Source: CAZGVW01 sp964529265
GTDB lineage: Bacteria; Planctomycetota; Phycisphaerae; Phycisphaerales; UBA1924
Length of the DNA stretch: 60,415 nt
Assembly: GCA_964529265.1 (NCBI GenBank)
Contig: CAZGVW010000092.1
Coordinates: 1 to 60,415, forward strand
Direction of reading: 5' to 3'
The first letter of the stretch is position 1. Each line of letters opens with the position of its first letter. The notes under the pieces were generated by a model. That model did not search any database. It was not told the origin of the DNA and saw nothing but the letters and a program-made list of their open reading frames with translations. Of this stretch, positions 1 to 9,062 are shown piece by piece. The translations under genes and the position numbers were made by a program.

Positions 1-534
1 TCGCCGCACGGTCATGCTGACCGTCTCGCCGGGATCGTGCGAGACGATCGTGCACTGGACGACGCCGGTCGCGAGCGAGTTCCGGTTCAGGCGATGGCCG
101 TTGATTTCGACGATCACATCGCCGTCGCGCAGAACGCTGGCAGCCGGGAAGCGCTCCATGACCTTGCCGATGGCGACGCCATCGACCTCGCGCGTGTTAT
201 CAAACGACACGCCGAGACCGGCCCGCGGAGAATCGAAGAATCGCTGCTTGAGGATCGGGCCGAGGCGGGCCCACTGCTCGGGCGAGAGTTCGCTCACCGG
301 GGGCGCGCAGGCGGCGACCTGCTCGGGTGAGAGGCGCATCTCGCGGAGCGTGAGGTCCGCGGATTCGCGCGTCTCGAAATCCGCGGCGCCGAGGTCGGCG
401 ATCAGGGCGCGCACGGCTTCGCGATCGAACTCCGGAGCGTCCTGAGCCGTTGCGGGCGCGCCGACGGCGAAGCATGCAGACGCGATCGCTGCGGCAAGCG
501 TCATCCGTGACGGGCGGCGGCTCGGTCTGAACAC
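1..534 (-). CDS. Secreted PDZ-domain protein, C-terminus cut by window edge
   Basis: The frame is open from a GTG at 534 to the left edge (178 codons), so the end of the protein is missing. The GTG sits 8 nt after a strong Shine-Dalgarno (GGAAGGAG). An ATG at 504 is the alternative start. The N-terminus has Arg residues followed by an Ala-rich hydrophobic stretch ending in A-T-A-Q, a likely signal peptide. Next comes a helical segment (LIADLGAADFETRES) of the kind often found at the N-terminus of exported planctomycete proteins. Residues from about 100 form a PDZ domain: GLGVSF, then a VxRDGDVIVEINGHRLN-type core. The role is probably periplasmic protein interaction or serving as the PDZ part of a protease. 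No protease domain is visible in the part present. It follows the phosphotransferase gene by 74 bp and may share its transcript. Confidence 0.75.
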   Translation of the reverse strand, partial: MFRPSRRPSRMTLAAAIASACFAVGAPATAQDAPEFDREAVRALIADLGAADFETRESADLTLREMRLSPEQVAACAPPVSELSPEQWARLGPILKQRFFDSPRAGLGVSFDNTREVDGVAIGKVMERFPAASVLRDGDVIVEINGHRLNRNSLATGVVQCTIVSHDPGETVSMTVRR

Positions 535-608
535 GTCTGTCGCTCCTTCCGAGTCGGTGCAGGTGAGGCGGGGGAGGCCGCGGGTCGGGGGGTCCGGGGT
601 TCGATCGG

Positions 609-1781
609 CTAGCCGCTGATGAGGGCGGAGAGGCGGTCGGCGTTGTCCTGAAGCCACCGGACCTTTCGCTCCACCATCCGGATGAAGGCGCCGCCTTCGA
701 TCGTTGCGAAGCTGCCGGTCGCGGCGATGGGAATCACGGCCTCCACGATGAGGGCTTCGATCATGAGCCAAGGGAGCGCGGCGATCTCAGCCGTGGAGAT
801 GACGCAGCCTTCGACCTCATCATACCCCTGACAGAACGCCAGGAAACGACCCTGGTCGAGGGAATCGGGCCAGTCATCGGGGTTTTCGCCTTGCATGGTC
901 ATCGAGAACTGGAGGGCGCCGTTGGCGATATCGAGGGCCCGGGGCTCGAATCGCGCCGCGTCGTAGTCGAAAACCCCGGCGACCGCCCCGTCCCGGAACA
1001 GGACGTTCCCCGGGTGCCAATCGCCGTGGACGACCTGGTCCGGCCACGCGGCGACGTTCTGGGCGGCCGCCCTGGCCGCGGCGTCGAGGTAGGCGGACCG
1101 GAGAAAGGTGGCGGTCTCGCCGGGGTCGGGGCTGGAGGCGGGGGCCGGGGGGGCGCCGGAGCGGATGCGGTCGGGGGCGGCGTCAATATGGGCAAGGATG
1201 CGGGTGGCGTCGTGGTAGCCGCCCGCGGTGGGCCGCCAGGGGTGCCGGAAATCCGCGGTGAGTCGGTGGAAGATGGCGAGTTCGTGGCCCGCGGCGCGGG
1301 AAGCCGCGGCAGAGCCATCGAACGGCGCGCCGTGGAGGTATTCGAAGAGTTCGCAGGCCCGGTCGTCGTGTCGGACGAGGGGGTTGTTGGCGCGGCGATC
1401 GCCGACGAGGCGGGGGAGTGGGAAGCCGCGGCGGGCGAGGTGGAGTTGGAGGGCGTGGGAGAAAGCGATGCGGTTCGGGTCATCGCGCCCGGGGGCGCGC
1501 CGTTTGAGCAAAAAGAGCCCCCGTTCGCACTTGATCACGACTTTTGGAGCGCGCGATGAGCCGCGGGGGAAGGGGCGGATGGATTCGATGACGCCGATGT
1601 CGTAGTGGGAGAGGACCGCGGCGAGTTCGAAGGCATCAAAGGTCTCCCGCGGTTGGGTGGAGGCGGCGCGGCGGGCGGGGTCGGCGCTCTCGGAGATTCG
1701 ACCGGCCCCCCCGGAAGGCGCACTGCCGGAAGCCCCGCCGCCGGGAACAGTGTGGCCGGCGCTGGTCGGGGGTTGGCTCAT
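609..1781 (-). CDS. APH/CotS-like phosphotransferase family protein
   Basis: This 390-residue protein has the fold signatures of the aminoglycoside phosphotransferase/homoserine kinase II family. Visible are an N-lobe with VVIKCERGLFLLKRR, the Brenner motif HGDWHPGNVLF with the catalytic Asp, and the metal-binding DYD (VFDYDAARFEPRALD). The family phosphorylates small hydroxylated substrates in the cytoplasm. The substrate cannot be read from sequence, and resistance is not implied. The first 50 residues are Gly/Ser/Pro-rich and poorly conserved, so the real start could be downstream; no convincing Shine-Dalgarno precedes the ATG. It lies 44 bp after yicC on the same strand, and the PDZ gene follows. 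Confidence 0.75.
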   Translation of the reverse strand: MSQPPTSAGHTVPGGGASGSAPSGGAGRISESADPARRAASTQPRETFDAFELAAVLSHYDIGVIESIRPFPRGSSRAPKVVIKCERGLFLLKRRAPGRDDPNRIAFSHALQLHLARRGFPLPRLVGDRRANNPLVRHDDRACELFEYLHGAPFDGSAAASRAAGHELAIFHRLTADFRHPWRPTAGGYHDATRILAHIDAAPDRIRSGAPPAPASSPDPGETATFLRSAYLDAAARAAAQNVAAWPDQVVHGDWHPGNVLFRDGAVAGVFDYDAARFEPRALDIANGALQFSMTMQGENPDDWPDSLDQGRFLAFCQGYDEVEGCVISTAEIAALPWLMIEALIVEAVIPIAATGSFATIEGGAFIRMVERKVRWLQDNADRLSALISG

Positions 1782-1825
1782 GCGTGTGCTCGCCGAACTC
1801 AGGAATGCCGCGGGCGGCGCGAGCG

Positions 1826-2716
1826 CTATTCGACGTTCTGGACCTGTTCTTTGATCCGGTCGATCGAGCCCTTGATCTCGACGATGTCGCGCGAGATGGG
1901 GGCATCGTTGGACTTGCTGGCGATGGTGTTCGCTTCGCGGAGCATTTCCTGCGTGAGGAAATCGAGCGTGCGGCCCATGGAGCGGCCGGAGGTATCGGAA
2001 AGGAGTTGGCTGAAGTGCGAAAGGTGTCCGCCGAGCCGGGTCACTTCCTCGGCGATGTCGGAGCGCTCGGCGTAGACGGCGACTTCGCGGACGAGATCGA
2101 TCTGTCCGACCGTGACGGCGACGTCTTTCAGCATGCCTTCGACGCGGGTGCGGAGGCGCTGGTTGTAATCCTCGACGACGGCGGGGGCGCGGGTCGCGAT
2201 GCGCTCGAGGCGCTCGGCGATCATGTCGTGGTGGGACATGAGGTCGGTGTGCAGGGCGCTGCCTTCGCGGTGGCGCATCTGGAGCAGGTTCTTGCTGGCG
2301 GTGTCGAGGAGGCGCTGGAAGACCTCGCGGGCGCGCTCGAGGCGGGCTTCTTCATCCGCGGGAGGCTGGAGGACTCCCGGGAGGGAGAGGAGAGCCGCGG
2401 CGTCGAGGTGCACATCGCCGGAGGCGATCTGCGGCGTGCGGCGGAGTTGCTGGATGTAGTGATCGAGCGCCTCGTGGTTGATGTCGTAGGCGGCGGCGCC
2501 GGAGGTCTCGGAGATCTTGCCGATGAGGGTGACCGTGCCGCGGGTGAGGCGGCGGCGCAGTTCGGACTCGAGTTCGGGCTCGAGGCCCTGGAACTCATCC
2601 GGCAGGCGGATGATGGCCTTGAAGTACTTGTTGTTGAGGCTGCGGAGTTCGAGGAAGTAGTGCGCGCCGTCCACTTCGGCGGACGCTTCACCGAACCCGG
2701 TCATGCTTCGGATCAC
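1826..2716 (-). CDS. yicC: YicC family endoribonuclease
   Basis: This is the YicC/YloC family of about 290 residues, implicated in RNA turnover. The signature N-terminus is R-S-M-T-G-F-G-E-A-S. The C-terminal DUF1732 block is present (MGRTLDFLTQEMLREANTI, then a stretch ending in IKEQVQNVE). I start at the GTG at 2716, which gives VIRSMTGFG, 296 residues and a GGAG six bases upstream. The frame can be opened to 2791, but the extra residues are unlike the family. It lies between secG and the phosphotransferase gene in a minus-strand run that begins with tpiA. Confidence 0.93.
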   Translation of the reverse strand: MIRSMTGFGEASAEVDGAHYFLELRSLNNKYFKAIIRLPDEFQGLEPELESELRRRLTRGTVTLIGKISETSGAAAYDINHEALDHYIQQLRRTPQIASGDVHLDAAALLSLPGVLQPPADEEARLERAREVFQRLLDTASKNLLQMRHREGSALHTDLMSHHDMIAERLERIATRAPAVVEDYNQRLRTRVEGMLKDVAVTVGQIDLVREVAVYAERSDIAEEVTRLGGHLSHFSQLLSDTSGRSMGRTLDFLTQEMLREANTIASKSNDAPISRDIVEIKGSIDRIKEQVQNVE

Positions 2717-2860
2717 GCGGCGGCGCTCCTGCTGCTTGGGTCTGGGGGCCGCGCCGTGCCCCACGCGCGCCCGACTTGCCGGTCTGATCAACCCTCGGGC
2801 GGGGAGGGGGGCGGAATCCGCGGGCCCTCGGCGGGCGGTGCGCTCTCCGAGCCGGAGGAT

Positions 2861-3355
2861 TCATCGGCCTCCGCGGGAGGGGGACTGAGGCTCGGTCGGG
2901 GGTGCGGATTCGCCCGCTGGGGCGGCGCCCTCGGCCGGGGCGGGGGTCTGATCCGGTGCGGCGTCTGGCGAGAGGGGCTGGACGTTGATCGGCACGCCGC
3001 CGGAAGCGCCGGTGGGGGGTTGCACGGGGACGGACGTTGTCTCGGCCGGCCCCGGGCCCGCGGTGGGGATGACGGCCGCCTCGGGTGGGCGGACCATGTA
3101 GTTCAGGAGGACGGCGACCAGGATGTAGACCACGAAGATGGCGATGGTGAGGATGGTGAGCGCATCGCCGGTCTTGGCGCCGAAGGCGGTCTGGCCGGAG
3201 CCGCCGCCGGAGCCGAAGGCGCCGACGAGTCCGCCACCCTGCGGGCGCTGGATGAGGACCGTGAGGATCATGAAGACGGAGATGGCGAGGAAAACGACGA
3301 CCATCGCCGCGACGACGTACTTATTCATCTGGGCGAAAACGAGCAGATCGAGCAT
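2861..3355 (-). CDS. secG: Preprotein translocase subunit SecG
   Basis: SecG is the small SecYEG component that assists export through the inner membrane. Residues 10-35 and 65-90 form two transmembrane helices. Between them is the canonical Gly-rich loop (IQRPQGGGLVGAFGSGGG, then QTAFGAKTGD). The protein is 164 residues against the usual 75-110. The excess is a Pro/Ala/Glu-rich low-complexity C-terminal tail of about 70 residues, as seen in other planctomycete SecG proteins. Its ATG is 2 nt after the tpiA stop, a classic tpiA-secG pair, so the two are co-transcribed. Confidence 0.93.
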   Translation of the reverse strand: MLDLLVFAQMNKYVVAAMVVVFLAISVFMILTVLIQRPQGGGLVGAFGSGGGSGQTAFGAKTGDALTILTIAIFVVYILVAVLLNYMVRPPEAAVIPTAGPGPAETTSVPVQPPTGASGGVPINVQPLSPDAAPDQTPAPAEGAAPAGESAPPTEPQSPSRGGR

Positions 3356-3357
3356 GA

Positions 3358-4155
3358 TCAGAGGTTCCTGGCGCCGACCGGGGCGCTGGCGGCGGCCTTG
3401 CAGATGGAGATGAAGTCCGCGGCTTTCAGAGATGCGCCGCCGATGAGGCCGCCGTCGATATCCGGCTGTGAGAAAAGAGACGAGGCGTTGGAGGCCTTCA
3501 CCGAGCCGCCGTAGATGATTCGCGTGCGGCCGGCGATGTTTTCATCGAAGAGGTCTTCGATCAGGGAGCGAATGTGGGCGTGGGCGGCCTGGGCGTCATC
3601 GGGTGTGGCGGTGCGGCCGGTTCCGATGGCCCAGACGGGCTCGTAGGCGATCACGAGGTTGGCGAGACGATTGCGGGGGGCATCGTGAAGGGCGGAGCGG
3701 ACCTGCCGCTCGTTCACGGCGTCGGTCTGGCCGGATTCGCGCTGCTCAAGGGTCTCGCCGACGCAGAGGACGCACAGGAGGCCAGAGTTGAGGGCCGCCG
3801 CGGTCTTGCGCGCGACGAGGTCATCGGATTCCCCGATGACGTGGCGGCGCTCCGAGTGGCCGACGAGGACGGATTCCGCGCCGAGATCGAGCAGCATCTC
3901 GGCGGAGACTTCGCCGGTGAAGGCGCCTTCGGGCTCGGGGTAGAGGTTCTGGGCGCCGAGGCGCAGACCCGTGCCCTGGCGCTCGATGGCGCGGGCCACG
4001 AGATCGAGATGGACGAAGGCGGGGTACACGAAGGTGTCGAGTTCCGCGGCGAGGGAGGCGAGGGGGGCGAGGAGTTCTGACGTGAGTTCAGCCGCGGCGC
4101 GGCGGGTGTTGTGCATCTTCCAGTTGCCGCCCACGAAGGGCCTGCGATGCGACAC
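3358..4155 (-). CDS. tpiA: Triosephosphate isomerase
   Basis: It interconverts dihydroxyacetone phosphate and glyceraldehyde 3-phosphate in glycolysis and gluconeogenesis. The start is a GTG at 4155 with AGGAG 8 nt upstream, giving 265 residues. The frame continues open to 4308, but the added residues are low-complexity. Motifs are GGNWKMHN with the catalytic Lys, GHSERR with the catalytic His, AYEPVWAIGTG with the catalytic Glu, and IYGGSVK with the phosphate-binding loop. All catalytic residues are present. It is first in a minus-strand run with secG and yicC. A good -10 hexamer (TATACT) lies at 4262-4267 on the minus strand, about 110 bp upstream. Confidence 0.96.
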   Translation of the reverse strand: MSHRRPFVGGNWKMHNTRRAAAELTSELLAPLASLAAELDTFVYPAFVHLDLVARAIERQGTGLRLGAQNLYPEPEGAFTGEVSAEMLLDLGAESVLVGHSERRHVIGESDDLVARKTAAALNSGLLCVLCVGETLEQRESGQTDAVNERQVRSALHDAPRNRLANLVIAYEPVWAIGTGRTATPDDAQAAHAHIRSLIEDLFDENIAGRTRIIYGGSVKASNASSLFSQPDIDGGLIGGASLKAADFISICKAAASAPVGARNL

Positions 4156-4568
4156 GAGGGGGGCTCCTGGAGCGATCGGGGGCGGGTCGGCTTGGGCGGA
4201 AGGCGCGGCGGCGGCCGGGCCGTTGCGGGAGCGTCCCCGCAGGCGCGTGAAAGGGGGAGGGAGTATACGGCGTGGGGCGGGGGAAGGGGCTTTCGCAAAG
4301 TCCGGCATCGACCCGGGGGCGTGCGCGGGCGGGAGGGGTGGAGGGCGGTCGGGCTGTACGGGCTTTGCGGGCTGGGGAGGGAGAACACCAGCGGACGACG
4401 CGTTTCCTGACGCGGGAAGGGCTTTGAACGGGGTGAGCGCCCTTCAGGGATGGCGCAGCGATGTCGATGAGGGACGTCGCCGTGCGTGGTTCGCTCCGCG
4501 CCCGGCGATCGGAACAGCGCAGTGGAACGAACACGTTGGGCGCCCCTGCGGGGGCCGAGGAGTCAAGG
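4156..4568. other. Divergent intergenic region tpiA / coiled-coil lipoprotein
   Basis: This 413-bp region lies between two divergent genes. On the minus strand the hexamer TATACT (4267-4262) is a good -10 candidate for the tpiA operon, although no convincing -35 is seen at normal spacing. On the plus strand TTGAAC near 4424 could serve as a -35. The Shine-Dalgarno for the lipoprotein (GAGGAG) lies just before its ATG at 4569. Frames crossing the region look like codon-bias shadows. No RNA gene or repeat is recognised. Confidence 0.5.
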
Positions 4569-7364
4569 ATGTTCAGCAACAGCAACCGGCATTTCGGGGC
4601 GGATGGAGTCGTTCGCAGACCAGTGTTCATCACGGCGTGCGTCGCGAGTCTGGTCGCGGCGACGATGAGCGGCTGCTCGTCGTCGGGCGGCTGGGGCTCG
4701 AGCAAGTCATATCGCTACCAGGGCGGGCACACCCTGGACGCGAAGGCGCGCCTGGCGAACGTGACGATCGATCCCGCGGAGACCCGCGGCAGCCAGGACG
4801 AGGCGTGGTTCGAGGCTCGTGGACGCGAGACGACCCTGCCCGACGTGTGGGTGAGCGAGGCGCGGAGCGCGACGGCGGAGATCGAGACGCTTCGAGCCGC
4901 GGCCCAGGCCGCGCGCGTGAAGCGCGAAGCGAATGAGCAGGAGTGGCTGGCCGCGGCGGACGCGGATCTTCAGACGGCGTTCTCGGAGGAGCAGATCGGG
5001 CTCGCCGAGGCTGAGAAGATGCGCACGTTCGTCGGCTCTCGCGTTGACGAGTACGCGACGCGCGTCTCCGCGAAGCAGGCCGCCTTCGAGACGAAGAGCC
5101 GGTTCGACGACGCGATGGTGGACGCCTTCCGCAAGGAGCGCATGGCCGAGTTCGAGTCGATGCGGTCCCGCGCCGGCAAGGAGTTCGATCAGGCGGGCGC
5201 CGAGCACGAGCGGATGCGGTCTCAGCGCACGGCCGTGGCTGATCGCGGCCTGGCCGAGATCGAGGAGATGGTGAAGGTCGCGGACATGACCGAGTCTCGC
5301 GCCAAGAGCAAGGTGAACGAGCTGCGCACGGCCGCGGGATCGGTCGAGAAGCAGGCGGGCGCCCGGGTGCAGGACCTGAACCAGCAGATCCGCTCGCTGA
5401 CGGAGAAGGTGGCGGCGGAGAGCCAGAAGATGCGTGAGCAGGCCGCCTCGCTGGAGGAGCAGGCGAAGGCGACGGCGTCAGAACTGCGGGCCCGGGCCGC
5501 GGCGCTCGAGACGGCCGACGTCGAGCAGGAGTACAACGTTGCCGTTCAGTCTGCGGAGCTGCGTTTCGAGCAGCAGCAGGCCGAGGCGATGGAGATGCGC
5601 CAGCAGTCCGGCGTGTTGATGACGGAGGCTGAGGCGGAGATTTCGCGCCGCCGCGGCGAGGCCGACAAGTTCCTGGCGGTGGCCGAGGCCGACTTCCAGG
5701 AGCAGCGCCAGGCCGTTGACAAGTTCCGGGCCGACGGCGAGGCCCAGATTCTGGGCGTCCGCGCCAACGCGGACCGCGTCGAGCAGGAAGCCCGCGCGGC
5801 GTTCATCGCGGCACAGGCTGCGGCGATCGCGAACGCGATCCGCCACGAGTCGGCGCACCAGGTTGCGATCTCCGAGGCGCAGTATGACGAGATCCGCGCC
5901 CGCGCCGAGTCCGACGCGGCGAAGATCAAGGCCGACGTGGCCCGCGCCCTCGCGCAGGGCATTCAGAGCGGCTCGGTGGAGTTCGCGCCGACCGTGAACA
6001 AGAACGCGGGCGGCGAACTGACGCCGAACGCCCCGGCGCCGGAGATGCTGCCGGTTCCGGCGAAGCAGGTCGTGATCGAGCCCGACCACGTCGCAACGTT
6101 CAAGGGCGCGCTGGCCCAGGCGACGCGCATCCGCGCCGAGGCCGGGGCCCGCGAGAAGAGCCTGCTCGCGACGTTCAACGAGAAGAACACGCAGCTCGAG
6201 GCATGGTGGCGTCAGCAGCAGGCCCGCTTCGACGAGGCGCTGGCTCAGGCCGCCGCGTTCGAGCAGCAGGCGCTGGCTCGCGCCGAGGAACTCGTCGCCC
6301 GCGCCGAGACGCACGAGCGCATCGCCGCGGCTGACATGAACCGCGCGAAGGTCGAGGCCGACGCCTTCCGCAAGGAGACGATGGCCCAGATCGTGGGCCT
6401 GCGGGCCGAGGCCGGCACCGTGCTGGCGAAGTCCGAGGCGCAGGCCACCGAGTGGCTTGCCCGGGCCGAGGCGATCGACGCCGGCGGCGCGGCCGAGGTG
6501 CAGGCGCTCGAGGTGCAGCGCGATTCGACGCGCAAGCGCGGCGAGGCGAAGGTTCGCGAGCTCCGCGCCGAGGCGACGAGCCTCGAGAGCAGCCAGAAGG
6601 CCCTGCTCGCCCAGATGCGGCAGGAGATCATCTCCTCGCAGCAGATCCTGACGGCGGAACTCGCCCGTCTCGATCAGGCGTCGGAGTCGTTCATCCAGAT
6701 CGCTCGCGCCACGTTCGACGAGGCGACGACGATCGCGGACACGTTCGCCACGAAGTCCGAGATCCAGGTGGCGAGCATGCACGCCAGCAACGACGCCGAC
6801 CGGCGCATCGCCGCGGCGGAAGTGCAGCACCTGCGCACGGTCACCGACTCGCATGAGTTGATGGGCCAGGCGAAGGTGGACCGCATCGTCGCGGCCGCCG
6901 AGGCCAAGCGCGGCGTGCAGGAGGCGTTCGACACGACGCAGCGCGCCGCGGTCTACGCCCGTTCGCAGATGGACGAGGCGAACTCGCAGTACCTGATGGC
7001 CGCGGCCGACGCCCGCGACGACTCCGTGCGGGCCGTGTTCGACTCCCGCATCGTCTCGACGCAGTCGGATCGCAATCGCGCCTTCGCTCAGAAGTACCTG
7101 AGCGAGCAGGAGACGGAGTCCCGTCAGCGGCAGGCCCTGGCCGCCGCCGCGGCGTACCGCGAGATGTCCGAGGAAGCGCTCGTGACGCTGACGGACAAGT
7201 CCGCATCGTTCGAGCAGGCCGCCCGCCAGAACTGGGACATGCGCCTGGCGCGGCCCATCAACCTTGGCCCGGAGCAGTTCCAGAACGAACTGAATCCGAG
7301 CACCCGCAACGCCCCGCAGTTCGGGTCCTTCGCCGAGGTGAACACGACCGACGACGGTCGGTGA
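4569..7364 (+). CDS. Giant coiled-coil lipoprotein with repeated blocks
   Basis: The protein has 931 residues. The start is the ATG at 4569 with GAGGAG upstream. Residues 1-37 form a lipoprotein signal ending in a lipobox (T-M-S-G-C), followed by a Ser/Gly linker. From about residue 90 to 880 the sequence is almost entirely Ala/Glu/Arg/Gln-rich heptad-type helix, broken by a Pro-rich hinge around residue 490-505. The block DAFRKE-xMA occurs at about residues 185 and 598. A block like AKxKVxELRxxA follows each at exactly the same distance, and a diverged third copy (DKFRADGEAQILGVRA) is present, so the gene grew by internal duplication. No enzyme motif is visible. It is probably a long rod anchored to the outer or inner membrane, with a structural or envelope-spacing role by inference. 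A terminator follows, so it appears monocistronic. Confidence 0.8.
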   Translation: MFSNSNRHFGADGVVRRPVFITACVASLVAATMSGCSSSGGWGSSKSYRYQGGHTLDAKARLANVTIDPAETRGSQDEAWFEARGRETTLPDVWVSEARSATAEIETLRAAAQAARVKREANEQEWLAAADADLQTAFSEEQIGLAEAEKMRTFVGSRVDEYATRVSAKQAAFETKSRFDDAMVDAFRKERMAEFESMRSRAGKEFDQAGAEHERMRSQRTAVADRGLAEIEEMVKVADMTESRAKSKVNELRTAAGSVEKQAGARVQDLNQQIRSLTEKVAAESQKMREQAASLEEQAKATASELRARAAALETADVEQEYNVAVQSAELRFEQQQAEAMEMRQQSGVLMTEAEAEISRRRGEADKFLAVAEADFQEQRQAVDKFRADGEAQILGVRANADRVEQEARAAFIAAQAAAIANAIRHESAHQVAISEAQYDEIRARAESDAAKIKADVARALAQGIQSGSVEFAPTVNKNAGGELTPNAPAPEMLPVPAKQVVIEPDHVATFKGALAQATRIRAEAGAREKSLLATFNEKNTQLEAWWRQQQARFDEALAQAAAFEQQALARAEELVARAETHERIAAADMNRAKVEADAFRKETMAQIVGLRAEAGTVLAKSEAQATEWLARAEAIDAGGAAEVQALEVQRDSTRKRGEAKVRELRAEATSLESSQKALLAQMRQEIISSQQILTAELARLDQASESFIQIARATFDEATTIADTFATKSEIQVASMHASNDADRRIAAAEVQHLRTVTDSHELMGQAKVDRIVAAAEAKRGVQEAFDTTQRAAVYARSQMDEANSQYLMAAADARDDSVRAVFDSRIVSTQSDRNRAFAQKYLSEQETESRQRQALAAAAAYREMSEEALVTLTDKSASFEQAARQNWDMRLARPINLGPEQFQNELNPSTRNAPQFGSFAEVNTTDDGR

Positions 7365-7396
7365 GCCTCTGAAGGACGACACTGCGCGACCGATTC

Positions 7397-7434
7397 GAGG
7401 GGCGGGCCCGTCAAGGGCTCGCCTCTCTGTTTTT
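7397..7434 (+). terminator. Rho-independent terminator of the coiled-coil lipoprotein
   Basis: A 13-bp stem with two G-U pairs (7397-7409 with 7415-7427) closes a GTCAA loop. TGTTTTT follows. It lies 33 bp after the stop at 7364. Confidence 0.85.
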
Positions 7435-7538
7435 GCGGGGCGGTGCGCGAAGCCTCCGCGGCGGGAGAGGGGTATAAGGGAGCCGTCCGGCGCATCGGCG
7501 CCGGCGCCTTTGCCCCGCCGCTCGATCAGGAGGCTTCC

Positions 7539-9050
7539 ATGCTGCTCAAGGCCATGCTTCTCTGCGCAGTGACACTGCTGGCGCCGGCCGCGGATCCGGA
7601 GGCGAAGGACGCCGCGGCGGGGTCGAAGGAATCGGAGGCGCCGGCGCTGACGGTGACGGAGCACTCGATCACGGTCGGCGGGAGGCCGCTGGAATACAGG
7701 GCCACGGCGGGCGTGATTCGGATGAAATCGGAGCAGGGCGAGCACCGCGCGGACATCTTCCACGTCGCGTACACGCTGAAGGGCGATCAAGATCCGCGGG
7801 AGCGGCCGGTGACGTTCGTGTTCAACGGGGGGCCGGGGTCGTCATCCGTGTGGCTGCACCTGGGCACGGCGGGGCCGAAGCGGGTGCTCATGGCGGATGA
7901 TGCGGGCATGCCGCCCGCGCCGCCTTACGAGATGGCGGACAACGAGTTCACCTGGCTGGTGGACACCGACCTGGTGTTCATCGACCCCGTGGGCACGGGG
8001 TACAGCCGGCCCGCGAAGGACGTGAAGCAGACCGAGTTCTCCGGGCTGGAGGAGGACATTGAATCGGTCGGCGAGTTCATCCGCCTGTGGACGACGAAGA
8101 ATGAGCGCTGGGCGTCGCCCAAGTTCCTCGCGGGCGAGTCATACGGCACGACGCGGGCGGCGGGCCTCGCGGGGCACCTGCAGGACCGGCACGGGATGTA
8201 CCTGAACGGGGTGATCCTGGTGTCGTCGATTCTCTCGTTCCAGACGGCGCGGTTCGATGCGGGGAACGATCTGCCGTATGTGCTGTTCCTGCCGACGTAC
8301 ACGGCGACGGCGCACTACCACAGGCGTCTGCCGGATGACCTGCAGCAGAGGCCGCTGGAGGACGTGCTGAACGAGGTGGAGACGTGGGCGCTCGGGGAAT
8401 ACATGCACGCGCTGGCGCTGGGGGACGATCTGCCGGCGGACAGGGCCGCGGCCATCGCGCAGCGGCTGGCTCGCTACACGGGGTTGAGCGAGGAGTACGT
8501 GCGCTCGACCAACCTCCGCGTGAACATCATGCGCTTCACGAAGGAGCTGATGCGGGACGACCGTCGCACGGTGGGGCGGCTGGACAGCCGGTACACCGGC
8601 TTCGACGCGGACGCCGCGGGCGAGCGCTTCGAGCACGATCCGAGCATGTCGGCGATCATGGGCGTGTACACGGCGACGCTGAACGACTACGTGCGGCGGG
8701 AACTGGAGTATGAGAACGACCTGCCGTATGAGATTCTCACGGGGCGGGTGCAGCCCTGGTCGTACTCGGCGCACGAGAACCGGTATGTGAACGTGGCGGA
8801 GACGCTGCGGCAGGCGATGAGCGAGAACCAGCATCTGAAGGCGCTGGTGGCCGCGGGGTATTTCGACCTGGCGACTCCGTACTTCGCGGCGGAATACACG
8901 GTGAGCCACATGCGGCTGGACCCGGCGGTGAAGGGCAACGTGCGGATCACGCACTACCCGGCCGGGCACATGATGTATGTGGAGCGGAGTTCGCTGGAGC
9001 GGCTGCGGGATGATGTTCGGGCGTTTGTGGAGTGGGCGACGGCGGAGTGA
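7539..9050 (+). CDS. S10 family serine carboxypeptidase-like peptidase
   Basis: The protein has 503 residues, starting at the ATG at 7539 behind CAGGAGG. A short hydrophobic N-terminus (MLLKAMLLCAVTLLAPAA) indicates export. Family S10 removes C-terminal residues from peptides. Visible are the oxyanion strand FNGGPGSSS (95-103), the nucleophile elbow GESYG with Ser201, and the Asp (Y-F-D-L-A-T, about 443) and His (P-A-G-H-M-M, about 477) of the triad. It appears catalytically complete. TATAAG at 7473-7478 is a possible -10. It converges on the sirtuin gene with 12 bp between the stops. Confidence 0.92.
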   Translation: MLLKAMLLCAVTLLAPAADPEAKDAAAGSKESEAPALTVTEHSITVGGRPLEYRATAGVIRMKSEQGEHRADIFHVAYTLKGDQDPRERPVTFVFNGGPGSSSVWLHLGTAGPKRVLMADDAGMPPAPPYEMADNEFTWLVDTDLVFIDPVGTGYSRPAKDVKQTEFSGLEEDIESVGEFIRLWTTKNERWASPKFLAGESYGTTRAAGLAGHLQDRHGMYLNGVILVSSILSFQTARFDAGNDLPYVLFLPTYTATAHYHRRLPDDLQQRPLEDVLNEVETWALGEYMHALALGDDLPADRAAAIAQRLARYTGLSEEYVRSTNLRVNIMRFTKELMRDDRRTVGRLDSRYTGFDADAAGERFEHDPSMSAIMGVYTATLNDYVRRELEYENDLPYEILTGRVQPWSYSAHENRYVNVAETLRQAMSENQHLKALVAAGYFDLATPYFAAEYTVSHMRLDPAVKGNVRITHYPAGHMMYVERSSLERLRDDVRAFVEWATAE

Positions 9051-9062
9051 GCATGGGCGTGA

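Noticed and set aside
5478..7790. 770-residue minus-strand frame opposite the coiled-coil lipoprotein
   Set aside because: It is a codon-bias shadow: Arg/Leu-rich, without recognisable motifs, antisense to a clear Shine-Dalgarno-led gene.
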